From Desulfoprunum sp. (GTDB lineage Bacteria > Desulfobacterota > Desulfobulbia > Desulfobulbales > Desulfocapsaceae): a stretch of DNA of 9,898 nt. Of the stretch, positions 1-7,089 are shown piece by piece. Position numbers and translations under genes: made by a program. Position 1 is the first letter of the stretch; each line of letters begins with the position of its first letter. A model generated the notes under the pieces. It was not told the DNA's origin. It did no database searches and saw only the letters and a list, made by a program, of their open reading frames with translations. The stretch spans positions 1 to 9,898 of the forward strand of contig JAUYSF010000235.1 of assembly GCA_030696435.1 (NCBI GenBank), written 5' to 3'.

Positions 1-485
1 ACCGGATCCTGATTGACCGGAGCTGGCACGGGTCCAATATTCCTCAAACTCAGATTGCCGCAGGCAGTGGGAACAATGAACTGGTAGCGTTGGCCATCCT
101 TATCAATATAAAAACTGAAGGCGTCAAAGGCCGCCTCACCACCCCAGGTCACATCCTTGACGGCAGTGATTGGACCGGTACCTTTCTTGCGGAAGAGCAT
201 CCAGCCAAGTCGTTCCCCTGGAGCAACCTTGATGGACTCAACTTTTGCGGTCGGAAACTGGGCCAGAAACTCCGGAAACATCTCCGGGTAACCCGCTTTA
301 GCGAACCCAACCTGCAGGTCAGCGCTGTGTTTTTCAACCATAGCCCTGAGGTCGGCCTCAGAGGTCAGGGGCGGTCGATAACAGGGATGATCCCCCAGAC
401 GCTTGAGCGTGACGGCTGCAAAGGCAGACGAAGCGCACGCCACAACTAGACACACGCCAACTAACAGAAACAATTTTTTCTTCAT
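1..485 (-). CDS. Secreted protein of unknown function (3' end beyond window)
   Basis: Reading leftward from an ATG at 485-483, the frame stays open for 161 codons to the window edge, so the C-terminus is missing. The start is supported by an AAGGAG Shine-Dalgarno (495-500), 9 bases upstream. Residues 1-23 form a typical signal peptide: a lysine-rich n-region (MKKK), a hydrophobic core, and an AFA-A cleavage site after residue 23. The V-V-A-C at 14-17 could alternatively be a lipobox, so the protein may be periplasmic or a lipoprotein. The mature part has a motif GDHPCYRPPLTS (31-42), a weakly hydrophobic central region, and FYIDKDGQRYQFIVPTACGN (125-144), with few cysteines (35 and 142). I recall similar N-terminal modules in deltaproteobacterial exported proteins that end in an OmpA domain, but that end is not in view, so this is only a guess. 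It is divergent from the thiamine pyrophosphokinase gene with 0.5 kb between them. Confidence 0.85.
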   Translation of the reverse strand, partial: MKKKLFLLVGVCLVVACASSAFAAVTLKRLGDHPCYRPPLTSEADLRAMVEKHSADLQVGFAKAGYPEMFPEFLAQFPTAKVESIKVAPGERLGWMLFRKKGTGPITAVKDVTWGGEAAFDAFSFYIDKDGQRYQFIVPTACGNLSLRNIGPVPAPVNQDP

Positions 486-523
486 CTTTTCTCTCTCCTT
501 TTGTTACTCATTACTTGAACCTC

Positions 524-545
524 TTGCTGTACTCCCATACAGCAA
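524..545. promoter_or_regulatory. Perfect 8-bp inverted repeat in the leader of the secreted-protein gene
   Basis: TTGCTGTA (524-531) and TACAGCAA (538-545) are perfect complements separated by six bases (CTCCCA). The repeat lies about 40 bases upstream of the start codon at 485. It could be an RNA hairpin in the 5' leader or a dimeric repressor operator. An ATCGCGAT palindrome (545-552) overlaps its edge. There is no T-run beside it, so it is unlikely to be an intrinsic terminator. The role is not determined. Confidence 0.4.
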
Positions 546-784
546 TCGCGATCATCCTCTTTCCAGGTCCTCTCTCCGGCCTGAAAAGATATGTATTTGA
601 TAATACACTATTTCTCCCTACAACCTATCCAGGTCCTTCCTCTTCGCCGGTAAATAAACAGTGCTGATCCGCTCCGCTTTTTGATCAGAATACCGCAGTT
701 TCACTCAGAAAGAGAATGTCATGCTACATCATTTTGATACTGAAATCCAGCATTATAGTACAAATTTTTATATTCTTGATTGTT

Positions 785-826
785 CCGTCGTTTTTTTCCC
801 GCTATAGTCAAAATAAAAGACGACGG
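785..826. repeat. Inverted repeat with A/T-rich inner arms
   Basis: CCGTCGT (785-791) is complementary to ACGACGG (820-826). After one mismatch the pairing continues through the T-run (793-796) and an A-run on the other side. The arms enclose roughly 28 bases that include the TATAGT candidate -10. It could be a hairpin or an operator around a promoter. The evidence is only the symmetry. Confidence 0.3.
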
Positions 827-865
827 GAGATCACAGTTGCCTGTGGTTTTTCGGAAAACTGTCTC

Positions 866-976
866 ATTCCATTTCCAAATCAAGATGAGAACGCGAAGGC
901 AAGCGGGCAGCGACGAGACAGTACGTGCAAGTACGGCGGCAGCCGACAAAGTTAACGCTTGATTTGGAATTGGAAT
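866..976. repeat. 111-bp element bounded by 19-bp near-perfect inverted repeats
   Basis: The left arm ATTCCATTTCCAAATCAAG (866-884) and the right arm CTTGATTTGGAATTGGAAT (958-976) are complementary at 18 of 19 positions. The 73 bases between them are GC-richer than the flanks and encode no convincing protein. The right arm ends three bases before the predicted riboswitch begins. Such a small, non-coding unit with terminal inverted repeats resembles a MITE or REP-type dispersed repeat. The arms could also fold in the RNA as a long cruciform-like leader hairpin. No target-site duplication is obvious next to the arms. Whether other copies exist cannot be seen from this window. Confidence 0.5.
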
Positions 977-979
977 CAA

Positions 980-1071
980 TCATACGGGAGCTCGGGCATG
1001 ACCGGGCTGAGAAGGGCCTGACGTGGCCCGACACCTTGATATGGCTGGTCAATCCCGGGAGAAATGTATGA
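980..1071 (+). ncRNA. Probable divergent TPP riboswitch (THI-box) masking the start codon
   Basis: The 5' half matches GC-rich TPP riboswitches well: ACGGGAGCTCGG (984-995), CCGGGCTGAGA (1002-1012) with the hallmark CUGAGA, and a third helix GGGCC/GGCCC (1014-1018/1025-1029). The second helix is AGCUCGG/CCGGGCU (989-995/1002-1008). The closing helix P1 would be UCAUAC (980-985) with GUAUGA (1066-1071), a perfect 6-bp pairing that contains the AUG (1068-1070) of the downstream gene. The Shine-Dalgarno-like GGGAG (1057-1061) sits just inside the aptamer, so ligand binding would block initiation. The 3' half (ACCUUGAU, 1033-1040, to 1061) fits the usual P4/P5 consensus ending GCGnAGGGA only loosely. 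The downstream thiamine pyrophosphokinase supports the assignment. I see no expression platform with a terminator, so control is probably translational. Confidence 0.65.
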
Positions 1072-1724
1072 ACTGTGTTATCTTTGCCAACGGTGATTTT
1101 TCACTTTTGCCCAACGCAGGCGCCCCTTGGCGACATGCGGAGCTTATCATCGCCACCGATGGCGGAGCCCGGCATTGCCACCTCCTGCAGCTCACCCCGC
1201 ATCTGCTGATAGGGGACATGGACTCCATTCCCCCGTGGCTCCTTGAGCACCTCACCGAACAGGGCAGCGAGATCCACCGATTTCCCTCCCGCAAGGACAA
1301 AACGGACCTCGAACTCGCCATAGATCTGGCCGTTGAGCGTGGCGCCCAAGACATCCTCATCTTCGGGGCCCTCGGCGGACGCTGGGATATGAGCATCGCG
1401 GCGATCATGCTCCTGACGGCTCCAGCCTATGCCGGGATACCTCTCACCCTGAGAGATTGTTCTACAGATATCTGTCGTGTACATGCTGGAGAACATTTGA
1501 TCATCGATGGAAAGCCCGGCGACACCCTGTCCTTGATTCCTCTGGCCGGCCCTGTTCGGGGAGTGACCCTGACCGGCCTTGACTATCCCCTGACCGACCA
1601 AGATATTTCTTTGGCTTCCACCAGGGGAATCAGCAATGTTTTGAGCCAGAGCCGGGCAGGAGTAGCTCTTCGGGAAGGTATACTTCTCATCATCCACAGC
1701 ACGCAAGATGAGCAGCCGGGATAA
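1068..1724 (+). CDS. Thiamine pyrophosphokinase
   Basis: This cytoplasmic enzyme of 218 residues transfers pyrophosphate from ATP to thiamine to give TPP. Family motifs are in the right order: DGGA (31-34), GDMDS (49-53, metal/ATP-binding acidic loop), KDKTDLE (76-82), GGRWDM (103-108) and TRGISN (185-190, thiamine side). The length is normal for the family. The ATG at 1068 is preferred because it has GGGAGA 6-7 bases upstream and gives the family's usual N-terminus. An in-frame upstream start at 1023 lies inside the riboswitch. In GGRWDM the position usually held by His (GGRxDH) is Met, a mild oddity. The gene appears to stand alone, downstream of the riboswitch and followed by 0.4 kb without a clear gene. 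The usual symbols are thiN or tpk; I leave the symbol blank because naming varies. Confidence 0.93.
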   Translation: MNCVIFANGDFSLLPNAGAPWRHAELIIATDGGARHCHLLQLTPHLLIGDMDSIPPWLLEHLTEQGSEIHRFPSRKDKTDLELAIDLAVERGAQDILIFGALGGRWDMSIAAIMLLTAPAYAGIPLTLRDCSTDICRVHAGEHLIIDGKPGDTLSLIPLAGPVRGVTLTGLDYPLTDQDISLASTRGISNVLSQSRAGVALREGILLIIHSTQDEQPG

Positions 1725-2160
1725 TGGTCGGTAAGACAATGCTGACAAAAAACTTCCGCTTCAATTGCAACCGAACACACAGACCTCATACCCCTGGACG
1801 ACACCGCCGCAATTCTGATAGCAGAAGCGGAACTGTTCTTCGCACATTTCATGGTCAACTGGTGCGTAGACGGTAACTGCAGCATCACATGGTGATGTCC
1901 TTCTTCAACAATTGTATGTCAGACCAAGTCCGTTTACCAGAAAAGATCTGGAATCTCTTCCATGGCACTCACAGTCTTTCAGAATCATAAAAATCCCAAC
2001 CAAATCTTTTTCTGTCATTTCCCAAGAGCCGTTCACAGCGCAGAAGTAGCTAATATTACGCATACCATTGACAACAATGAGGCGCTATGCGATAACCGTA
2101 TATGTATCATTCAACGAATCTGTAGCGATTGAAAAAGTACCATTGAGAAAGAACGCGTAT
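1725..2160. other. Intergenic region with a possible decayed ORF and small hairpins
   Basis: No intact gene is convincing here. From about 1747 to 1896 one plus-strand frame, open between a TGA and a TGA, reads protein-like (LDDTAAILIAEAELFFAHFM and on), but it has no usable start codon or ribosome binding site and could be a gene remnant. A perfect 9-bp inverted repeat TTCCGCTTC/GAAGCGGAA spans 1754-1832. CATCAC-ATG-GTGATG (1883-1897) is a hairpin followed by TCCTTCTT, at best a weak terminator for the upstream gene. The last part holds the promoter of the next gene. Confidence 0.4.
2068..2096 (+). promoter_or_regulatory. Sigma70-type promoter of the large membrane-protein gene
   Basis: TTGACA (2068-2073) is a perfect -35 hexamer. 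It is followed by a 17-base spacer and GATAAC (2091-2096), which matches the -10 consensus TATAAT at four of six positions. The transcript would start near 2103, leaving a leader of roughly 57 bases before the ATG at 2161. The TTG of this -35 box is also the first codon of the longest open frame, which argues against that codon as the translation start. Confidence 0.5.
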
Positions 2161-5100
2161 ATGCCGATGATATCGAGCCGACTGTTTTTTGACAAAGATG
2201 ACTACGAACTTCTGCGTATCGTGAAGAAGGTCCTCAGCCGCACGCACAAGCATCAGTCCATGAGTTCACTCATGATCGACAGTATGCATCCTCACGGTAT
2301 CAAAGAGATGGCGGCGACAAGCGGACTGCGTATCGCCTATGCCATTGCCCAACTCCTCGGCTCCCTCGAAACCGGCAAGGCGGATGACCGGCTCAAGGCC
2401 CTGCGTTCCCTGCGCGATGAGGTGTTTCTCTCGGCAACCTCGTTTTATCAGAAGAACACTGCTCGGGTGCTCATGCAGATCATGAAGGAGCTTATCCGCT
2501 GCCGGGACAGCAAACTTCGTCAGCTCAAACTCGCCCATGACTTCCGCCTGGTTTCATCGGGCAGACCCCGCCTCGTCCGCTCGGAACTGGCCCATTACCA
2601 TCTCCTTGAAATGCCGGAAGAATGGAATCAGTTCACCTTTGACGACCGGGTCCACGATGCCAACACCAAGGGCCGGAAATCCGCCACCCACCTGGTCATG
2701 GATGCCTGGATCAAAGGCATTCGCAACCTGACGGTCATCTATTACAACTATGTCGAACCGGAAATCGTCGAAGAATTGCTCGAGGCCGGTGAAATACTTG
2801 ATGTGCATATCCGCGTTGGTATCGAGATTTCCTCGCGTTTTTACGATAAATACGTCCGGCTGACCTGGAGTCCGCACGGCTTTACCGACAATCATTCATT
2901 TCTCAATTTCCTGAGGGAACCCCCGATCAAGGAGCTCATGCAGGAGGGCCGCCAAGTTTCCCTCTACCAGCAAAGCTATGTCTTTGAGGTCCTTGAGGCC
3001 TTTAATTCCCGACATCGACAGGCACTGAGCAGCGATTTCTCGCTGCAGACAAGTGAGCTTGACCGTGAGGGTTTTATCAGCTCGGTGGGAACCGGTCAAC
3101 CTTCCCTCCTCCATCTCGCTAAATACATCCATAGTGCTCTCCAGCCTCAGATGGAGGAAGAAGTGCAGCGTCTGCGCAAAACCTATGAGACGGCAACCAG
3201 CGACCAACGTCGGGAACTGGATAACCGCCTGCGCACCCTCAATACCATTACGCACGAAATGCTCATCAACAGGTATCTCCAGCCCTGTCGAAATCCGGGG
3301 ATCCTCGACCCGAATGTTCCACGGGACGATGATACGGATATTACCTCCCTGCTTCGCTGCTCACTGCCGGAATTACTGGGCCGACTTTCCGCCCTCCATT
3401 CCGGCTCGCACTTCACCCTGAATCTGAGCAATCTCTCCATCCAGGATACCTTGGAGCTGCTCTATAACTGTCAAGGCAAAATTACCCATATCGAGGCCTA
3501 CAACCTCAAAGATGCCTCGCATGGCATGACTGCCGGATCCATAACAAGTGCCGGCGGTTTATCAGGAGAGGCTGTGGCAATAGTCAATCCGGAAAGGACT
3601 TATAGCCTGATCAATACCCTGCAAAAAGCCCTCAACGAAGACAACGTCATCATCCTCAAGCGGACAATTCGGGATATCATCTGGGACTTTGAGGGAAGCA
3701 GGGTACACCTGGAAAGGCGCCTGGAGCAGAGTCGAAAGCCTGAGACTGAGAGCGACCTCGGCACCCAGGGACAGGCCATGGAACTGGCGGCGATGAACGA
3801 ACGTAAGGAGAGGCTCCTTAATATTCTGTACAACATCGAGTCGTTTCATACCTACTACAAAAAACGCAGTCTGGGCTCCCGTATCGGCAGCGGCTCAACC
3901 GGCCAGTCCGAGTACCAGTATGGCATGGGCCTGGTCGTCCTTGACACCCTGCCACCCCGAGCCCGGAAAGAGGCGATTCAGGAGGTCAAGAATAACCGGC
4001 GTAAATGCATACCCATCACTGCCCAGATGGTTGACCACCGCCACAGTCGCATCAGTGAGCAGAAAGTAAATCTGCTGGAGCGTCTGCTCGGCTATTTGCC
4101 CGGCAGCCGCCGCACGGGCCGCACCGAATGGAGCGACTGGACCCTAGAGACTATTGAACTTCATCCCGGCCGGGAAGGCAATGTTGCCACCCTCGGCGGC
4201 CTGCGGCATGCCAAAGAAAACAGCTTCAAGCTCGGCGGCAAGGCGGTCGAAGAACAAATCGACAAGCCTCTGAAGTACATGAATACCGGTCTCAAGAACC
4301 TGCTGAAGGTCTTAGTTGGTTTCATCCCGGCCTTCCTCACCTTCAGCCTGACCAAAGACTGGTGGGTCCTCGCTTACCTGGGTGCCTTCATCTGGTTCGG
4401 TGTGACCGGCCTGCGCAACATCATCCAGTCGGTGTTGGGCGGTGGTGGGCTGAAACGTTCTCCTCTCTTGCAGTGGAACTCCTTCATCAGCTGGTCGCGT
4501 ATCGCCGATTCCCTGCTCTATACCGGTTTTTCCGTGCCCTTACTTGATTTTCTCGTGAAAACGCAACTCCTCGACCGTACCTTCGGCGTCACGACCTCAA
4601 CCAACCCTATCCTTCTCTATTCGGCAATGGCCCTGGCCAACGGTATCTATATTTCGACCCATAACATATTCAGGGGTCTGCCGAAAAGCGCCGCGGTCGG
4701 GAATTTTTTTCGGTCAATCCTCTCTATTCCGCTGGCCATCCTGTTCAACGCCGTCATCGCCTCGATCCTGCATACGGCCATGGTACCGGGTGTGGAAGAG
4801 GCGCTGCAGAAATGGGCTGCGGTCATTTCGAAGTTGGCCTCAGACTGCGTCGCCGCGGTGATCGAAGGTCTGGCCGACCGGCAAAGCAATATCCGTATCC
4901 GGCTGGCTGATTACAAGGCCAAACTGGCCCTGCTCTTCGGCCTCTTTGCCAGATTGGAACTGCTTTTCCCGGAAGAGGATGTCCTTGACATGCTCCAATC
5001 GCCAAAAATATTCATGGAAACAATTAACTATGAGGCACGGGATCTGGAAAAGGCCTTCATCGTCAACGCCCTAGATCTCATGTACTTCTGGATGTATCAA

Positions 5101-5343
5101 CCCAGGGCGCGAAAGGCCCTGCAGGAAATCGTCAAGGAAATGTCCACCGAAGAATGGCTGATCCTCTATCGCTCACAGCTCATCCTCAAACGCTACAGGG
5201 AAATCAGCCAGATATTTGTCGACGGACTGGTTGGCAAATATTTTTCCAAGGCGCTGGCCTTCTACCTCGAACGATATGAAGAGTATCTTGCCGGTATGGC
5301 TCGAATTTCTCACACCAAGGGGCTGATTGTGAAAAAAGAATAG
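2161..5343 (+). CDS. Large inner-membrane protein of unknown function (about 1060 aa)
   Basis: I do not recognise the family. Numbering from the ATG at 2161, residues 1-700 are soluble. Strand/helix alternation with GIRNLTVIYYN (186-196), VHIRVGIEIS (215-224) and a following VRLTW recalls a TIM-barrel or PHP-like fold, but the HxH metal motif of PHP enzymes is not evident. A charged helical, probably coiled-coil stretch follows (about 332-378), then another alpha/beta segment around HFTLNLSNLS and KITHIEAYNL. About five hydrophobic segments follow: 714-729, 733-752, 781-799, 815-831 and 848-874. The tail (880-1060) is helical and charged. The frame is open from a TTG at 2068, but the first 31 codons use ATA, AGA and GTA unlike the rest and contain the promoter, so 2161 (or 2167) is preferred, with a weak GAGAAAG 9 bases upstream. 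The gene is monocistronic and convergent with the kinase operon, 27 bases apart, with no visible terminator. Confidence 0.9.
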   Translation: MPMISSRLFFDKDDYELLRIVKKVLSRTHKHQSMSSLMIDSMHPHGIKEMAATSGLRIAYAIAQLLGSLETGKADDRLKALRSLRDEVFLSATSFYQKNTARVLMQIMKELIRCRDSKLRQLKLAHDFRLVSSGRPRLVRSELAHYHLLEMPEEWNQFTFDDRVHDANTKGRKSATHLVMDAWIKGIRNLTVIYYNYVEPEIVEELLEAGEILDVHIRVGIEISSRFYDKYVRLTWSPHGFTDNHSFLNFLREPPIKELMQEGRQVSLYQQSYVFEVLEAFNSRHRQALSSDFSLQTSELDREGFISSVGTGQPSLLHLAKYIHSALQPQMEEEVQRLRKTYETATSDQRRELDNRLRTLNTITHEMLINRYLQPCRNPGILDPNVPRDDDTDITSLLRCSLPELLGRLSALHSGSHFTLNLSNLSIQDTLELLYNCQGKITHIEAYNLKDASHGMTAGSITSAGGLSGEAVAIVNPERTYSLINTLQKALNEDNVIILKRTIRDIIWDFEGSRVHLERRLEQSRKPETESDLGTQGQAMELAAMNERKERLLNILYNIESFHTYYKKRSLGSRIGSGSTGQSEYQYGMGLVVLDTLPPRARKEAIQEVKNNRRKCIPITAQMVDHRHSRISEQKVNLLERLLGYLPGSRRTGRTEWSDWTLETIELHPGREGNVATLGGLRHAKENSFKLGGKAVEEQIDKPLKYMNTGLKNLLKVLVGFIPAFLTFSLTKDWWVLAYLGAFIWFGVTGLRNIIQSVLGGGGLKRSPLLQWNSFISWSRIADSLLYTGFSVPLLDFLVKTQLLDRTFGVTTSTNPILLYSAMALANGIYISTHNIFRGLPKSAAVGNFFRSILSIPLAILFNAVIASILHTAMVPGVEEALQKWAAVISKLASDCVAAVIEGLADRQSNIRIRLADYKAKLALLFGLFARLELLFPEEDVLDMLQSPKIFMETINYEARDLEKAFIVNALDLMYFWMYQPRARKALQEIVKEMSTEEWLILYRSQLILKRYREISQIFVDGLVGKYFSKALAFYLERYEEYLAGMARISHTKGLIVKKE

Positions 5344-5370
5344 ACACAAGAGAGACAGGGGTATTTCAGC

Positions 5371-7080
5371 TCAGTTTTCCTGATAAACCGCCTGAATAGT
5401 CGTATTGTTTTTAAAGACATGCTGCAGGTGCGGCGAAACATTCTTCCGGCCATCAATGAGCCAGTGAGAAAACCCCTCCCTGTGCTTTTTTGCTGGTTCC
5501 AAGACGACTTTTTGTCCTTCGAAATAATAGCCTTTATAGTTTTCTTTATAGCTGTAACCATCTATCAGCAACTCCTCACCAACAGGAATCTGCACCGTAC
5601 AGTTATACGGTCCTGCAAGATGAAGCTGTTTAACCATCTCTTGCCGCAGGAATCCGGCCCGATTCTGCATGAAATCCGTGAGCATCTCAATGTATTCCTC
5701 GTGCGGTTTGCCATAGGCAGCCAGCATATCGCGGTAATAATTGACCCGTTCAAGCAGGAAGTCTTCAGTCAGGCGGTGATTAAGGATTTCTGAAAACAAG
5801 GTACAGTAATACTCTCTGTATTCCCGGCTCTCTTTGATCAGCCGAGTAAAAAGGACCGACCTATCACAATAATTTTCCCCTTTCTTGTAGATTAGTTCAA
5901 GCCCCGTCTGTTGCCAGTTCTTTCGGTCTATGTGATAGGTTTCAGCAAAAAAATCCCAATAACTTTGATCCATATCCCAATTGATCCAGCGCAATTTTGC
6001 ATCAGGATTTGCTGTATCAAGGATACCTACACCTTGACATGCATCTGTTGCACCATTAAAGACCCAGGAAAAGACATGGCGGGTAAAGTTATCGATATCT
6101 ATTGAGGACGCTACTTTGTTAAGGCTGAATTCTTTTCTGTCATTTGCATACACCCAGAAACGCCTCAGAAAAAGGCGTTGATCCTGAGCAGTGAAACTGC
6201 CTCGGTATTTATAAAAAAGATAGTCCTTCTGGGTAAAATACTGATCAAATTGCCTCCTGCTGAGATGCTCGGTGACATATGCCATCCCCGCTGATACACC
6301 GTTAAGATAGACCTCGACAAGTTTGGTTTCCGGAACAATGCAGCCCATCTTGGCAGAGACATCATAAGCAAGGGGATTATTTATCGGATGCCCCGCCGGC
6401 CAGTCGGTAATTTGTACGACCAATGTCTTCACCGGTCCGGTATTCTCGAAAACCAAGCCGGCGGGTATGGACGAAATCCCATATTTTTTGCGGAAATGAA
6501 GCCGATAACTCTGAAAAGGTTTGACGATCCGCCGCTTGCCACCATGGACACGCAGGCCTGCTGATGAATGAAAGAGGACCTCGCCTTCCTTTATAAGCAA
6601 AATCTCTGCTTTTCTTTCCCAATCTCGCCCCTGTTTATCCCGATGGGTGAGTATTCCCTTTTTCGAATCATAGAGATCTTCATTCGACAATTTGATAGCC
6701 AGAATGGGCCAATTCTTTTTTTGACTCAAGCCTTTTGGAAAGAACTGCTGCAGGGGATCTCTGTCATCGATCTTGTAGAGGTATTCATCAACACGTCGTT
6801 TTTTTTGGAAAGGAATCAGCTCCAAGGGCTCAGTTTCCCCGGTACTTTCATTGTCTGTCCGAAAAAACCGCTTTTCATCATTATCGACAAGGCGGAAATA
6901 ACCTAGCTGTTTGAGAATCTCACCCATTGGTCCATAATTAAGTACACCAGTTGATACAGTGTCGGACTGTAAGGCGTTCTTCAGTGGCCTAAAAAATGGG
7001 ATCCTCTCAAAACCTAGGAACAAGAGCGGTGCGACTATAAAAAAAACTATGAATAAATAAAAGAGAGGGGATCTTTTCAT
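5371..7080 (-). CDS. CotH-type kinase, membrane-anchored, with C-terminal repeat-like domain
   Basis: This 569-residue protein belongs to the CotH family, atypical Fam20C-like kinases that phosphorylate proteins outside the cytoplasm in Bacillus spore coats. Residues 4-24 form one N-terminal hydrophobic anchor. The CotH domain covers about 125-440: WPILAIKLSNEDLYD (124-138), RDWERKAEI (152-160), SAGLRVHGG (173-181) with basic residues after it, LNGVSAGMAYVTEH (259-272), and INWDMDQSYWD (366-376), whose acidic D369/D371 pair fits the metal-binding WDxD motif. Residues from about 497 to the end (LIDGY..FSHWLIDG..TTIQAVY) resemble an InlB-B-repeat-like extracellular domain. ATG at 7080 is preferred over the adjacent TTG at 7083, because AGGGG lies six bases upstream. 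It is the last gene of the operon, nine bases after its neighbour. The substrate is unknown. Kinase activity is inferred from motifs only. Confidence 0.88.
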   Translation of the reverse strand: MKRSPLFYLFIVFFIVAPLLFLGFERIPFFRPLKNALQSDTVSTGVLNYGPMGEILKQLGYFRLVDNDEKRFFRTDNESTGETEPLELIPFQKKRRVDEYLYKIDDRDPLQQFFPKGLSQKKNWPILAIKLSNEDLYDSKKGILTHRDKQGRDWERKAEILLIKEGEVLFHSSAGLRVHGGKRRIVKPFQSYRLHFRKKYGISSIPAGLVFENTGPVKTLVVQITDWPAGHPINNPLAYDVSAKMGCIVPETKLVEVYLNGVSAGMAYVTEHLSRRQFDQYFTQKDYLFYKYRGSFTAQDQRLFLRRFWVYANDRKEFSLNKVASSIDIDNFTRHVFSWVFNGATDACQGVGILDTANPDAKLRWINWDMDQSYWDFFAETYHIDRKNWQQTGLELIYKKGENYCDRSVLFTRLIKESREYREYYCTLFSEILNHRLTEDFLLERVNYYRDMLAAYGKPHEEYIEMLTDFMQNRAGFLRQEMVKQLHLAGPYNCTVQIPVGEELLIDGYSYKENYKGYYFEGQKVVLEPAKKHREGFSHWLIDGRKNVSPHLQHVFKNNTTIQAVYQEN

Positions 7081-7089
7081 CAACGGCCC

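Larger units (their letters stand above)
486..979. other. Divergent intergenic region, 0.5 kb, no convincing gene
   Basis: Short open frames exist on both strands between 700 and 980, but they overlap one another, lack good ribosome binding sites and show no recognisable protein motif, so I treat the region as non-coding. It must carry the promoters of the secreted-protein gene (leftward) and of the thiamine pyrophosphokinase gene (rightward). Weak candidates are TATAGT (803-808) with TTGTTC 17 bases upstream for the rightward gene, and the leftward TATAAT at 752-757, which lacks a good -35. The region also holds three inverted repeats, listed separately. Around 740-820 it is noticeably AT-rich. 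Confidence 0.5.

Noticed and set aside
832..851. CACAG-TTGC-CTGTG followed by GTTTTT, resembling an intrinsic terminator
   Set aside because: The stem is only five base pairs and no rightward gene lies upstream of it to be terminated.
866..976. Integron attC site, considered because of GTTAAC (951-956) near the right arm
   Set aside because: The required RYYYAAC and GTTRRRY core sites are not present at the ends and there is no cassette-like gene beside it.
716..1052. Several short overlapping open frames on both strands
   Set aside because: They overlap each other and the 111-bp inverted-repeat element and the riboswitch, have no good ribosome sites, and show no recognisable protein pattern.
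1101..1748. A 215-codon open frame on the minus strand
   Set aside because: It lies wholly opposite the well-supported thiamine pyrophosphokinase gene and shows no family motif; it is a shadow of GC-rich coding sequence.
5344..5370. Shared bidirectional terminator between the convergent genes
   Set aside because: The 27 bases between the two stops contain no stable inverted repeat or flanking T/A-runs.
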